Source: Acetobacter syzygii (GTDB taxonomy: Bacteria > Pseudomonadota > Alphaproteobacteria > Acetobacterales > Acetobacteraceae). From it: DNA of 64,000 nucleotides. The first letter of the stretch is position 1. The number at the start of each line of letters is the position of its first letter. This document shows positions 8,846 through 18,432 of this stretch, piece after piece. The notes under the pieces are model-generated. The model had not been told where the DNA came from. It did no database searches and saw only the letters and a program-made list of their open reading frames with translations. The translations under genes and the position numbers were made by a program. The stretch lies in the NCBI RefSeq assembly GCF_000964225.1, contig NZ_BAMZ01000003.1, positions 110,716 through 174,715 on the forward strand, read 5' to 3'.

Positions 8846-10189
8846 TCACGACTGGCGCCGTTCCCGCAAGCGGGACCATGTATCCAGCCTGTGTTTGACC
8901 TCCCGTTCGTAGCCTCTACCCGTTGGATTATAAAAGGTCTGGCGGCGCATACCATCAGGGAAATAATTTTGCCCTGAAAAGCCTTCTTCCGCATCGTGGT
9001 CGTATTCGTACCCTTTGCCGTAGCCAATATCCTGCATCAACCGCGTAGGGGCATTCAGAATATGAGCCGGGGGCATAAGGCTGCCTGTTGCCTTTGCCGC
9101 ACGGCGCGCGGCACCATAAGCTTTGTAGGCGGCATTGGATTTGGGAGCCGTGGCCAGATGAACCACAAGCTGTGCCAGAGCCAGCTCCCCTTCCGGCGAG
9201 CCCAAACGTTCGTACGTCTCCCACGCAGCCACGGCCAGTGGCAGGGCATTGGGGTCTGCCATGCCCACATCCTCAGTGGCAAAGCGGGTCAAGCGGCGCG
9301 CGAGATAACGGGGATCCTCCCCCCCTTCAAGCATACGCGCAAACCAGTAAAGCGCTGCATCCGGGTCCGACCCACGGAGCGATTTATGCAACGCGGAAAT
9401 CAGATTGTAATGTTCCTCGCGATCCCGGTCGTACAGGACGGCTCTTTTAGCCAGCAACCGGGCCAATGCCTGCGCATCCAGCGGTTGCGTGTTTTTCAGG
9501 CTCAGAACCTGTTCCACCATATTCAGCAGGTAGCGCCCATCCCCATCGGCCATGGCGCGCAGGGTGGCCCGTCCATCCTCCGTTAACGGCAGGGGGTGCC
9601 CGGTTTCCTCTTCCGCCCGTACCAGAAGGGACTCTAGCGCCGGGTCATCCAGACGGTTGAGCACCATGACCTGACAGCGTGAAAGCAGCGCTGAGTTAAG
9701 GGCAAAAGAAGGATTTTCGGTCGTAGCACCCACAAGTACAACAGTGCCATTTTCCACCACGGGCAGAAAACCATCCTGCTGGGCGCGGTTGAAACGATGA
9801 ATTTCGTCCACGAACAGCAGCGTACCCGTGCCGCTCTGCGCAAGCTTACGCGCCGTATCAAACGCTTTTTTCAGATCTGCCACACCGGAAAATACTGCGG
9901 AAATCTGCATGAACTGCAAACCCGCAGCCTGCGCCAGCAAACGGGCAATTGTTGTTTTACCAACCCCCGGACCACCCCACAGAATAAGGCTGGGCAACGT
10001 ACCACGCTCCAGCATAAGCGTAAGCGTACCCTCCGGCCCAAGCAGATGCCCCTGCCCCACCACATCGGCCAGGCATGTCGGGCGCAAACGGTCTGCCAAT
10101 GGCTGGGTCGGGGCTGGCTTGCCACCAGATCGCACAGGCGCTGCCCCGGAAGCTGGGGATGCAGCACCAAACAGGTCATCGCCCGTCAT
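8846..10189 (-). CDS. rarA: Replication-associated recombination protein A (AAA+ ATPase)
   Basis: Clamp-loader-like AAA+ ATPase (MgsA/WRNIP1 family) acting at stalled replication forks. The 447-residue protein has Walker [15 protein letters not shown] (about 72-85), Walker [11 protein letters not shown] (about 124-133) and sensor 1 [19 protein letters not shown]. The C-terminal tetramerisation domain includes [18 protein letters not shown] and [11 protein letters not shown]. Length matches the family. It is followed 10 bp later by the pseudouridine synthase gene. Confidence 0.95.
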   Translation of the reverse strand: MTGDDLFGAASPASGAAPVRSGGKPAPTQPLADRLRPTCLADVVGQGHLLGPEGTLTLMLERGTLPSLILWGGPGVGKTTIARLLAQAAGLQFMQISAVFSGVADLKKAFDTARKLAQSGTGTLLFVDEIHRFNRAQQDGFLPVVENGTVVLVGATTENPSFALNSALLSRCQVMVLNRLDDPALESLLVRAEEETGHPLPLTEDGRATLRAMADGDGRYLLNMVEQVLSLKNTQPLDAQALARLLAKRAVLYDRDREEHYNLISALHKSLRGSDPDAALYWFARMLEGGEDPRYLARRLTRFATEDVGMADPNALPLAVAAWETYERLGSPEGELALAQLVVHLATAPKSNAAYKAYGAARRAAKATGSLMPPAHILNAPTRLMQDIGYGKGYEYDHDAEEGFSGQNYFPDGMRRQTFYNPTGRGYEREVKHRLDTWSRLRERRQS

Positions 10190-10315
10190 GGCGTATCATG
10201 CCGTGTGGTCATGGGGGGTCATACCTTTTGGTCTCAAAATCAGTTCCGTATGGCTTATATCGTCCTGCACCATGGTTTTTTCCAGTAGGCTGAACACCCC
10301 GGCTACGGTCCGGGC

Positions 10316-10972
10316 CTATTCATCCGGCTGGGCGGGCAGGTCAAACAGGCTTGCAGGAACATCCGCCCCCGGATGGACGTCAAACAGGGTTACCCGTGTC
10401 TCCCGCCCCTGTGCGTCCAGCACACTCCATGACCGCAAAGCCAGAGGATTGTCGTAAAAAACCAGCGTCAGACTTCCATCACCCGGTGCACTGGTCCGTA
10501 CCAGTTTGACCGCAACCAACCCGGCCTCGTGGCGGAATGCCGTCACAGTAACGCCATCGGACAGGCTTATGTGCTGGGCCAGCAAAAGCCCCAGCGGTGT
10601 ACGGTCCATGGGAATAACCGTTGTCTGGTCCAGCTGGCTATCCCGGAACACCACTTTGCCTTGATTGGCCACCAGCAGCAGGGGAGAGGGGGGGTCATAT
10701 GCAAGGCGCATCTGGCCGGGGCGCTTCATCCACACCCTGCCAGTTGTCCGCTTTCCATCCGCATCAATCTGCTGAATACGGGCCTCAAACGTAAGCGCGT
10801 GGTTGAGGGTTTGCTCAATCCTGGCAACCCAGACCTGATCTGCGGCAGAGAGGTGCGCGGGCACCACGGCGGCAGATGCCGCATCCCCACCTGTATCCTG
10901 CGCGTACGCAACGCCTGCAAACAGGGCCAGACCAACACACATTGGTGCAACAGCACGCAAAACACTCTTCAT
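10316..10972 (-). CDS. lolA: Outer-membrane lipoprotein carrier protein LolA-like
   Basis: Periplasmic chaperone that would ferry lipoproteins from LolCDE to the outer membrane. The 218-residue product has a signal peptide (MKSVLRAVAPMCVGLALFAGVAYA). Family-type segments follow, such as LTFEARIQQIDADGKRTTGR, VWMKRPGQMRLAYDPP and LLLVANQGKVVFRDSQLDQ. The ATG at 10972 is preferred since a longer frame adds 13 non-signal residues. It lies 47 bp downstream of ubiA. Confidence 0.88.
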   Translation of the reverse strand: MKSVLRAVAPMCVGLALFAGVAYAQDTGGDAASAAVVPAHLSAADQVWVARIEQTLNHALTFEARIQQIDADGKRTTGRVWMKRPGQMRLAYDPPSPLLLVANQGKVVFRDSQLDQTTVIPMDRTPLGLLLAQHISLSDGVTVTAFRHEAGLVAVKLVRTSAPGDGSLTLVFYDNPLALRSWSVLDAQGRETRVTLFDVHPGADVPASLFDLPAQPDE

Positions 10973-11019
10973 GGACGTGGCATCCCACTTTTCAGCCAGA
11001 CAAATACACACAAATAACT

Positions 11020-11946
11020 TCAGATCACCAGCAGCCCCAGCGCCAGTGCCAGCGCTATGGTCAACCCAATTTCCCTGTTGCTACGGAACTGTGCAAGGCA
11101 AAGGGCTGGCCGCGCCGGGTTGACCGCCACCGCCTGCCGCCAGAACAGTACAGCAGGCAACAGCAACGCGGGCCAGAACAGCCAGCCCGCCCCCGCCAGT
11201 ATGCCTGCAATTCCCAAAAACCCAACCGTAAGCCCGTAGCAAACGCCAATAAAGAACTGCGCCCGCCCGGCCATAAGCCGCGAGGTGGATTTGACCCCTA
11301 TCCGGGCATCATCTTCCATGTCCTGAAAGCCGTAGATCGTATCAAATCCAAGCTGCCAGACAATCGTGGCAGCATAAAGGGCAGCCTGCGCCCATGCCAG
11401 ATGCCCGGCTGCGGCGGCATAGCCCATGGGGGCGCCAAAGCCAAACGTAAACCCCATGACCAACTGCGGCCACCACGTAAACCGCTTGGCCAGCGGGTAA
11501 AGGGCCACCAGCACCAAAGAGGACACCCCAAGCCCCCAGGACAGGCTATTGAGCTGCACCAGAACCCCAAGCCCAAGCGCCAGCAGGAGCAGCAGAAAGC
11601 CAGTGGCCTGCCCCATGCTCAAAGCCCCGCAGGCCAGAGGCCGCCCGGCGGTGCGCACAACCTGCCGGTCAATATCGCGGTCCCACATGTCATTAACCAC
11701 GCAGCCTGCGGCCCGCATGACCAGACTGCCAATACCAAACAGCACGATCAGCCGCACACGCTCCATGGGGGCAACCCCCTGGGGCAACAGAATGCCCCAT
11801 ACACCAGGCAGCCACAAAAGCCATGTGCCAACTGGCCGATCAAGCCGTGCCAGTAAGGCATAAGCCTGCAAGGAAGGGGGCAGACGGGCAATCCATCCGG
11901 TAACCCGGATGTCAGTATGGCTGGGGGAAGCAGACACGATTCTCAT
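11020..11946 (-). CDS. ubiA: 4-hydroxybenzoate polyprenyltransferase
   Basis: Integral-membrane prenyltransferase that attaches the polyprenyl tail to 4-hydroxybenzoate in ubiquinone synthesis. In 308 residues there are about eight or nine hydrophobic helices and both Asp-rich diphosphate-binding motifs: NDMWDRDIDRQV (residues 85-96) and YGFQDMEDDARIGVKSTS. The start has AAAGG just upstream. It is divergent from rsmE across about 160 bp that should hold both promoters. The UbiH-type hydroxylase at 44.4 kb belongs to the same pathway. Confidence 0.95.
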   Translation of the reverse strand: MRIVSASPSHTDIRVTGWIARLPPSLQAYALLARLDRPVGTWLLWLPGVWGILLPQGVAPMERVRLIVLFGIGSLVMRAAGCVVNDMWDRDIDRQVVRTAGRPLACGALSMGQATGFLLLLLALGLGVLVQLNSLSWGLGVSSLVLVALYPLAKRFTWWPQLVMGFTFGFGAPMGYAAAAGHLAWAQAALYAATIVWQLGFDTIYGFQDMEDDARIGVKSTSRLMAGRAQFFIGVCYGLTVGFLGIAGILAGAGWLFWPALLLPAVLFWRQAVAVNPARPALCLAQFRSNREIGLTIALALALGLLVI

Positions 11947-12104
11947 ATGGCCTTTGGTCAGGAATACGCACGCGGTTAAGCGTTCCCCCTATGCCACAAA
12001 CTGGCGCAAACCCATAACCACCCGACGGCCCCTGCTTTGCAAAACAGGGTGTTTCATGCCTAAACCGGCGTTTTCCTTCCGTTATGTGCGCAACCGCAGG
12101 ATAT

Positions 12105-12878
12105 ATGATCGGCATGAATGGCCTCTCCCGCCTCCCCCGCCTGTATGTTGACCCCACTCTTTTACCCGAGGCACAGCCAGCCGCGCCCTGCCCGGTTGCA
12201 CCGGAACAGGCCCGCTACCTTGGAACTGTCTTGCGTAAAAAAACGGGGGATCAGCTCCGCATTTTTCATGCAGGCATAGGTGAGTGGCTGGCCAGCATTG
12301 CCGACATTCGCAAGGATCGCGGCAGCTTGACCCTTGAGCGCCAGATCCGCCCGCCACAACCATGCCCCCCCTTGCGACTGGCCTTTGCCCTGCTCAAGCG
12401 CGATGCCACCGATCTGGTGCTGCGTATGGGAACAGAACTGGGCGTGACAGAATTTTTGCCGTTAATTACCGAACGCACGAATACGCACCGTATTAACCCC
12501 GAGCGGCTCCACGCCATAGCCACCGAAGCTGCCGAGCAATGCGAACGGCTGGATATTCCGACCATAACCCCGGTGCAAACGCTCCCTGCCCTGCTGGGAG
12601 AGTGGCCACAGCAGGCCACCCTGTTTGCCGCCATTGAACGGCTGGATGACCGCGCACCGACAAACCCGCACACGCCCCCCAAGGTCAAAGCCGGAGACGG
12701 ACTCCTGATTGGCCCGGAAGGGGGCTTGAGCGATGCAGAGTGCCAGACCCTGCTTAAACGCCCTTTTATTGCCCCAATTTCCCTTGGTTCGCTGGTGTTG
12801 CGGGCCGATACGGCGGTGGTGGCGGGGCTGGCGCTGCTGGGCAATGGCTTGCGCTCAACCCCTGTTTCATCACAATAA
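12105..12878 (+). CDS. rsmE: 16S rRNA (uracil-1498-N3)-methyltransferase
   Basis: SPOUT methyltransferase modifying U1498 in the 30S decoding region. The 257-residue protein has the N-terminal PUA-like part (RYLGTVLRKKTGDQLRIFH) and the SAM knot (LIGPEGGLSDAEC, SLGSLVLRADTAV). Start choice is uncertain: ATGs at 12084, 12105 and 12114 are in frame. 12105 has GCAGG five bases upstream. The next gene, gshA, begins 61 bp later on the same strand. Confidence 0.93.
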   Translation: MIGMNGLSRLPRLYVDPTLLPEAQPAAPCPVAPEQARYLGTVLRKKTGDQLRIFHAGIGEWLASIADIRKDRGSLTLERQIRPPQPCPPLRLAFALLKRDATDLVLRMGTELGVTEFLPLITERTNTHRINPERLHAIATEAAEQCERLDIPTITPVQTLPALLGEWPQQATLFAAIERLDDRAPTNPHTPPKVKAGDGLLIGPEGGLSDAECQTLLKRPFIAPISLGSLVLRADTAVVAGLALLGNGLRSTPVSSQ

Positions 12879-12939
12879 GGGATTGCTCCTGCCCTGCTGC
12901 GCTGCCGCAAGGCTGTTTTTTTGGGATACAGAAAACCTC

Positions 12940-14370
12940 ATGTCCAACCCCGGTGCTTCAGACGCAACGCCTGTTCGTTCCATTTCGCAACTTGCCGAAC
13001 TGCTCGCTCAGGGCTGCAAACCGCGTGATGCGTGGCGCATCGGCACCGAACATGAAAAATTCGGTTTTGTCCGCCCAGAAGCCATTGTGGGCGAGAACGC
13101 CCCACAGGCAGGCAGCACCGCCTACGCAACGCCACCCTACACCCCACAGGGGATAGAAAGCCTGCTCAAAGGTCTGCACAAGTCCGAACCGGATGACTGG
13201 ACCTCCGTGCTTGATGATGGCCACATTATTGGCCTTAAAGGTCAGGGCGAAGCGGCTGGGGCTGCCATTTCGCTGGAACCGGCCGGGCAGTTCGAACTCT
13301 CTGGTGCGCCTGTACGCACCCTGCACGACACGGCAGAAGAACTCAGCAACCATTTTGATGCCGTGCGCCCGCTGGCCCGCAAGCTGGGGCTGGGTTTTGC
13401 GCCTCTGGGGTTCCACCCCACAGCAACCCGCGCCAGCCAGCCATGGATGCCCAAAACCCGCTACGGCATTATGCGTGAATACATGCCCAAGGTTGGCACC
13501 ATGGGGCTGGACATGATGCAACGCACCTGTACGGTTCAGGTTAATCTGGACTTTGGCTCCGAACAGGACATGGTGCGCAAAATGCAAGTTTCCATGGCCC
13601 TGCAACCCGTGGCGACCGCCCTGTTTGCCAACTCTCCTTTTGTGGAGGGCAAGCCCAACAACTTCCTCTCCAACCGGGCACGGGTCTGGACAGATACGGA
13701 CAATGCCCGGTCCGGTATGCCCGCCTGCGTGTTTGAAAAAGACTTTGGCTTTGAACGTTATGTGGAATGGGCGCTGGACGTGCCCATGTACTTCATCATG
13801 CGTGAGGGGAAGATGCGGAATGTGGCTGGCCGCTCCTTCCGTGCATGGATGCAGGGCGACCGGCAGGACGGGTTGGAAGATGTAACCCCTACACTTGGGG
13901 ATTTTGAAGACCATCTGACAACCGCTTTCCCCGATGTGCGGCTTAAACAGTTCCTTGAAATGCGTGGGGCCGATGCTGGCTCGCCCGAAATGATGATGGC
14001 CCTGCCCGCATTGTGGACCGGTCTTCTGTATGATGATGCGGCACTGGAAGCCGCATGGGAACTGGTCCGCACCCGCCCATGGGAAGATTACGTCAAGCTC
14101 CGTGACCTTGTTCCCATGATGGGGCTGGATACACCATGGGGCGAAGGCACAGTGCGCGATCTGGCGGCCCACATGCTCTCCATTTCCATGGATGGCCTGC
14201 AAAACCGCGATAAAGTGGACGAGCAGAGCCAGACGAGCGAATGGGTGTATCTGGCACCCCTTACAGCCCTTGCCGCAGGAGCGCCCACACAGGCCGAACA
14301 CTGGCTGGAACGCTATTATGGCCCGTGGATGGGGGATGCCTCGCGGATTTTCCTGGAAAGCGAAATCTGA
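12940..14370 (+). CDS. gshA: Glutamate-cysteine ligase
   Basis: First enzyme of glutathione synthesis, joining glutamate and cysteine with ATP. The 476-residue product resembles the plant/alphaproteobacterial class rather than the E. coli class. It shows AWRIGTEHEKFGF near the N-terminus, QFELSGAPVRTLHDTAEEL, PRYGIMREYMPKVGT-like residues (here TRYGIMREYMPKVGT) and TCTVQVNLDF. The start MSNPGASDATP at 12940 is preferred; a longer open frame runs back into rsmE and is non-homologous. Its stop codon directly abuts the stop of the opposing glycosyltransferase. Confidence 0.93.
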   Translation: MSNPGASDATPVRSISQLAELLAQGCKPRDAWRIGTEHEKFGFVRPEAIVGENAPQAGSTAYATPPYTPQGIESLLKGLHKSEPDDWTSVLDDGHIIGLKGQGEAAGAAISLEPAGQFELSGAPVRTLHDTAEELSNHFDAVRPLARKLGLGFAPLGFHPTATRASQPWMPKTRYGIMREYMPKVGTMGLDMMQRTCTVQVNLDFGSEQDMVRKMQVSMALQPVATALFANSPFVEGKPNNFLSNRARVWTDTDNARSGMPACVFEKDFGFERYVEWALDVPMYFIMREGKMRNVAGRSFRAWMQGDRQDGLEDVTPTLGDFEDHLTTAFPDVRLKQFLEMRGADAGSPEMMMALPALWTGLLYDDAALEAAWELVRTRPWEDYVKLRDLVPMMGLDTPWGEGTVRDLAAHMLSISMDGLQNRDKVDEQSQTSEWVYLAPLTALAAGAPTQAEHWLERYYGPWMGDASRIFLESEI

Positions 14371-15462
14371 TCAGATCAGGGACAGCAGACGTTGCTCCAG
14401 TCTGGCAGACTGGACTGACGCCCTGAGCTGATCCCTTGCTGCCTGCCGGGCCGCCTGCCCCATGGCCGAGCGTTCGCTACCACGCAGCACATGCACCAAC
14501 GCCTGTGCCAAAGCCTGCGGGTCCCCCGCTGGCACAAGCAGGCCGCCACCGCCCAATGTGGCCTCATCCAACCCGGCCTGGGTGGAGGCCACAACAGGCA
14601 CACCACACATCATTGCTTCTGCGGCAACACTCGGCAGGCCCTCGTGGTCTCCGCCTGCGGCACGCACACTGGGCACAACCAGCGCCACTGCCTGTTCAAA
14701 CTGCTGGCGGAGTTGTTGAGCCGATAACCACCCCGCAAACACAACATGCTCCAGCCCCTGTGCCTGCTGTTCCATGGCGGCCCGCAATGGACCATCCCCC
14801 GCCAGCACAACAGAAGGCGTTAAGCCCTGCTGGGCCAGAATGCGCAAAGCCTGTAGCAGAATGGGCAAGCCTTTTTTTTCTACAAACCTGCCAGCAAATA
14901 CCAAACGGTCAAAAGGCCCGCGCACAGGGGCCGTATCCTCCGTACCTATGGCCAGCACTTCCAGTTTTTGCTCTGGCACACCGCGTTCGAGCAGTTTGCT
15001 ACGCACCCCTTCGGACACACAGATGAACACGGCAGCATAGTCCACCAGTGCCCGCCAGCGACGCTGAAAAATGGGGGGCGGAAATGTATGGCTATAATGT
15101 CTGTCCTTAAAAGCATCCCCGCCATGGAAGGTCACTGCCAGCGGAAGCCCCAGTTGCATGGCAATAGGCAGCGCCAGTGCTCCCCCTCGGCCAAACTGGG
15201 CATGGACCACAACAGGGGCAAGATCTGCTACCGCCTGCCCTGCCCTCCACCCGATCTGCCGGAACGCCAGCCGCCGCATGGCCCCTAGCATGTGGCCTTC
15301 GCCAATAATACGCATGGCGCGCGCCATATCCGCTGGAGGATTATCCCTATGGCATCCCACCCAATAGGGCTTGAGGGAACTGAAGGCCACATATTGCCTG
15401 CGCATAAAAGCCTGTTCGGATGCGGGTAAAATCCTGTCCCGGTACACTAGGCAAGTTTTCAT
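14371..15462 (-). CDS. Glycosyltransferase family 4 protein
   Basis: 363 residues with a GT-B fold. The N-terminal half contains HAQFGRGG and VTFHGGDAF. The C-terminal half has LVFAGRFVEKKGLPILLQAL and the EX7E-type donor-binding motif GLPSVAAEAMMCGVPVVAS. It probably transfers a sugar to a surface glycan; donor and acceptor are unknown. The strong Shine-Dalgarno GGAGGA is seven bases ahead of the ATG. It lies 40 bp downstream of the MFS transporter on the same strand, so the two may be co-transcribed. Confidence 0.88.
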   Translation of the reverse strand: MKTCLVYRDRILPASEQAFMRRQYVAFSSLKPYWVGCHRDNPPADMARAMRIIGEGHMLGAMRRLAFRQIGWRAGQAVADLAPVVVHAQFGRGGALALPIAMQLGLPLAVTFHGGDAFKDRHYSHTFPPPIFQRRWRALVDYAAVFICVSEGVRSKLLERGVPEQKLEVLAIGTEDTAPVRGPFDRLVFAGRFVEKKGLPILLQALRILAQQGLTPSVVLAGDGPLRAAMEQQAQGLEHVVFAGWLSAQQLRQQFEQAVALVVPSVRAAGGDHEGLPSVAAEAMMCGVPVVASTQAGLDEATLGGGGLLVPAGDPQALAQALVHVLRGSERSAMGQAARQAARDQLRASVQSARLEQRLLSLI

Positions 15463-15502
15463 TCCACGCTCCTCCGGCCTCTGGCTGTGACCTATGGCAA
15501 CT

Positions 15503-16894
15503 CTAAGCCTTGCGGCCTACCAGCAAACGACTGGCACTCAGCAAAGCTGCAAACAGGGCCATACACCCTGCCATCAGCAGGCACTCGCGGTTGGCCGTAT
15601 CCGCCAGAAGGGTGAAAAAGGCCGCCACCCCCATGGCACCAACGGTCTGCCCCGCCTGGCGGGCAACCTGCACCATACCACTGGCGCCACCGGCCCTGTG
15701 CATGGGCGCTGCGACCATCATCGCCCTGTTGTTAGGAGGCTGAAAACAGCCAAACCCCCAACCGGCCAGCGCTGTACGCCACGCTATATCCCACAGAGCC
15801 GGATGGGCTGGCAGTTGCCAGAGCAGAAAAAAGCCGGTGGCCGTCAACCCCAATCCGATGGAAGAGAGCACACCAGCCGAAATACGATCCGCCACCCGGC
15901 GAATAACCGGTGCGGAAAGCATGATGCCAATAGGCCATGGAGTAATGAGCAACCCCGTCTCAGCCGAACTCAGGCCCAGTGCATCATGCAGGGTAAATGG
16001 CATGGAAACGATATAGAAGTTGGAGGCAATAAACCCACAGAACCCAGTGGTAAAAGCAACCGCAAAATCTGGCCTGCGGAGCAGATCCACAGGCAAAATC
16101 GGGTGTGGTAAATGTGCCTCGCGCCGAACCAGCCACGCCCCGGCCATAAGCCCGCACACCAGCAGAAGCACCGATGCCGCCCAGTTCTGGGCATGGGCCA
16201 GACCATCGCCCCCCATAATGCAGGCACCAAAAGCCACAACGCAGAGCACACTGCCGGTTACATCGGGCATATGGGGGGCCCGTGGCGTATTGGGCAGGGC
16301 ATAAAATGCCATACCCAGCGCCGCTGCCCCCAATGGCAGATTAATCCAGAACAGCCATGGCCACGATGCAAAAGTTAGAATACCCGCCGCCGCCGTTGGC
16401 CCCAACGCCACACCCAGCGCCACAACAAGACCGTTGACCGCCATGCCCCGGCCAATTTCGGCCTGTGGGTAAATAAAACGCACCAGAGCAATGTTCACGC
16501 TCATAATGCAGGCACCGCCAATACCCTGCAACACACGTGCACCCGCCAGCACAGGCAGGCTGGTTGCCGTAGCACAGAAGAATGAGGCAACCATAAACAG
16601 CAGAATACCCGCCCGGCACAGCCGCGCAAAACCAACCCGGCTCCCCAGAGCCGCCAATGGCAGAAGCGAAACCAGACTGGCCATCTGGTAAGCATTAACG
16701 ATCCAGATGGACGATGAGGATGAGGCTTTGAGGTCCCGCGCTATATCCGGCAGGGCCACATTGGCAATGGCGTAATCCAGCAATGCCAGAAAGACAGAGA
16801 GGGACACAGCCAGCATGGCCCAGTTTCTGGCCGTTCCATACAAACCATCAGAAGGGACTGGCTTGCTGGCCGGGAGCTGCTGGGGGGGCGACAT
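15503..16894 (-). CDS. MFS transporter, probable drug/solute exporter (DHA2-like)
   Basis: 463 residues with at least 12 hydrophobic helices (the DHA2 family often has 14). Helix 1 contains the DHA2-type motif ALLDYAIANVALPDIARDL. Motif A-like LGSRVGFARLCRAG and the motif C-like GVALGPTAAAGILTF region, characteristic of drug:H+ antiporters, are visible. The substrate is not predictable. The start has AGGAG about 12 bases upstream. No regulator is adjacent. Confidence 0.87.
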   Translation of the reverse strand: MSPPQQLPASKPVPSDGLYGTARNWAMLAVSLSVFLALLDYAIANVALPDIARDLKASSSSSIWIVNAYQMASLVSLLPLAALGSRVGFARLCRAGILLFMVASFFCATATSLPVLAGARVLQGIGGACIMSVNIALVRFIYPQAEIGRGMAVNGLVVALGVALGPTAAAGILTFASWPWLFWINLPLGAAALGMAFYALPNTPRAPHMPDVTGSVLCVVAFGACIMGGDGLAHAQNWAASVLLLVCGLMAGAWLVRREAHLPHPILPVDLLRRPDFAVAFTTGFCGFIASNFYIVSMPFTLHDALGLSSAETGLLITPWPIGIMLSAPVIRRVADRISAGVLSSIGLGLTATGFFLLWQLPAHPALWDIAWRTALAGWGFGCFQPPNNRAMMVAAPMHRAGGASGMVQVARQAGQTVGAMGVAAFFTLLADTANRECLLMAGCMALFAALLSASRLLVGRKA

Positions 16895-17001
16895 TGTGGG
16901 TTCTGGCTCCTAACTGGGAGGGTGCCGCATGGCCTGCGGTCAGACCCCAATGACAAAGCCGCCACCGGCACCCCTTGTGCGTTTATCCCGACCGGCTGAG
17001 G

Positions 17002-18432
17002 TCAGTTATTCGCATAGGGGTTTTTGGTGCCCCGCGTTTGCAGCCGAATGGGCACGCCGGGGAGGTCAAACTCTTCTCGCAGACCGTTGACCAGATACCG
17101 CTTGTAATCGTCGGGCATCTGCTCGGCTCTGGTGCCAAACACAACAAAGGTAGGCGGTCTGGCCTTAACCTGTGTCATATAGCGCAGCTTCAGGCGTCTG
17201 CCATCGACCAGCGGGGGCTGATGGCGCTCAAGCATTTCCTCAAACCAGCGGTTCAGCGCGCCAGTTGGCACGCGGGCATTCCACACGGTCCAGGCATCCC
17301 GCACGGCGGGAAGCAGCTTGTGCACGGCAGAGCCGGTGAGGGCCGAAAAGGTAACAACCGGCACGCCACGCATCTGCGCCAGAGAAATGCTCAGACGGTC
17401 CAAAATGGCTTTGCGCGTGGCGGTACGGTCTTCCACCGCGTCCCACTTATTGAGCGCCAGCACGCAGGCACGCCCTTCACGCTCGATCAGACGGGCTATC
17501 TGAAGGTCCTGCTCATGCACACCAAGCGTTGCATCCAGCACCAGAACCGCCACTTCTGCCATTTTCAGGGCTTCAATGGAGGCGGAAACCGACATTTTTT
17601 CCAAGGTTTCGTCAATACGGGCCTTTTTGCGCAGGCCTGCTGTATCCACGATCTCGAATGTATCATCCCCGTCATGCAGGGTCACGGCAATGGAATCCCG
17701 CGTCAGCCCCGGTTCTGGCCCGGTAATCATACGCTCTTCACCCAAAAGCGTATTGAGCAACGTGGATTTACCTGCGTTGGGGCGACCAACAATGGTAACT
17801 TTGAGCGGACCTGTGGGGCGGATTTCCTCCTCTTCGGACAACTCCGGTTCGGGGGCCCATGCCTCTTCTTCCTCTTCCACCTTTTCAGGGGGCAGGCGCT
17901 CGGCAATTTCCCACATCAGGTCGGTCACGCCATCACCGTGTTCGGCGGACAGACCAAGAGGGTCACCCAGCCCCAGCGCGTATGCTTCCAGCGCTGCTGC
18001 CGTACCCTGCCGCCCTTCCGCCTTGTTGGCGATCAGCAGAACGGGGCGGTTCTGGCGGCGTACCCACTGGGCAAAATGTTCATCTGCCGGGGTAATGCCT
18101 GCCCGTGCATCAATGCAGAACAGAATAAGATCCGCTTCCTGCACCGCACTTTCGGAAGAGGCACGCATCCGGCCAAACAGACTGTCTGGCGCGGCCTCTT
18201 CCAGCCCCGCCGTATCAATCAGGCGTATGTGACGGCCACGTACCAGCGCCACGCCTTCCTTACGGTCGCGCGTCACTCCGGGCGTATCTGCCACAAGAGC
18301 CTGCCTGCGCCCGACCAGCCGGTTGAACAGGGTGGATTTACCCACATTGGGGCGACCGGCAATAACAACGACCGGAAGGTCCCCCGTCGGTACCGGCGGG
18401 AGGGGGCGCATAGACTTGCGACGTTCAACCAT
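17002..18432 (-). CDS. der: GTPase Der (EngA), ribosome assembly
   Basis: Double-GTPase needed for 50S maturation. The 476-residue protein carries two G1 motifs, GRPNVGKS (26-33) and GRPNAGKS (216-223), with DTPGVTRD and DTAGLRKKARI switch regions. An acidic linker (EEEEEAWAPEPE) separates the domains and a KH-like C-terminal domain ends in GTKNPYAN. G4 of the first domain reads NKAE rather than NKxD. No Shine-Dalgarno precedes the ATG; it overlaps the bamB stop by 8 bp, so re-initiation after bamB is likely. Confidence 0.96.
   Translation of the reverse strand: MVERRKSMRPLPPVPTGDLPVVVIAGRPNVGKSTLFNRLVGRRQALVADTPGVTRDRKEGVALVRGRHIRLIDTAGLEEAAPDSLFGRMRASSESAVQEADLILFCIDARAGITPADEHFAQWVRRQNRPVLLIANKAEGRQGTAAALEAYALGLGDPLGLSAEHGDGVTDLMWEIAERLPPEKVEEEEEAWAPEPELSEEEEIRPTGPLKVTIVGRPNAGKSTLLNTLLGEERMITGPEPGLTRDSIAVTLHDGDDTFEIVDTAGLRKKARIDETLEKMSVSASIEALKMAEVAVLVLDATLGVHEQDLQIARLIEREGRACVLALNKWDAVEDRTATRKAILDRLSISLAQMRGVPVVTFSALTGSAVHKLLPAVRDAWTVWNARVPTGALNRWFEEMLERHQPPLVDGRRLKLRYMTQVKARPPTFVVFGTRAEQMPDDYKRYLVNGLREEFDLPGVPIRLQTRGTKNPYANN

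Noticed and set aside
12958..14301. 447-codon open frame antisense to gshA
   Set aside because: A shadow of the conserved ligase gene, with biased Cys/His/Gly composition.
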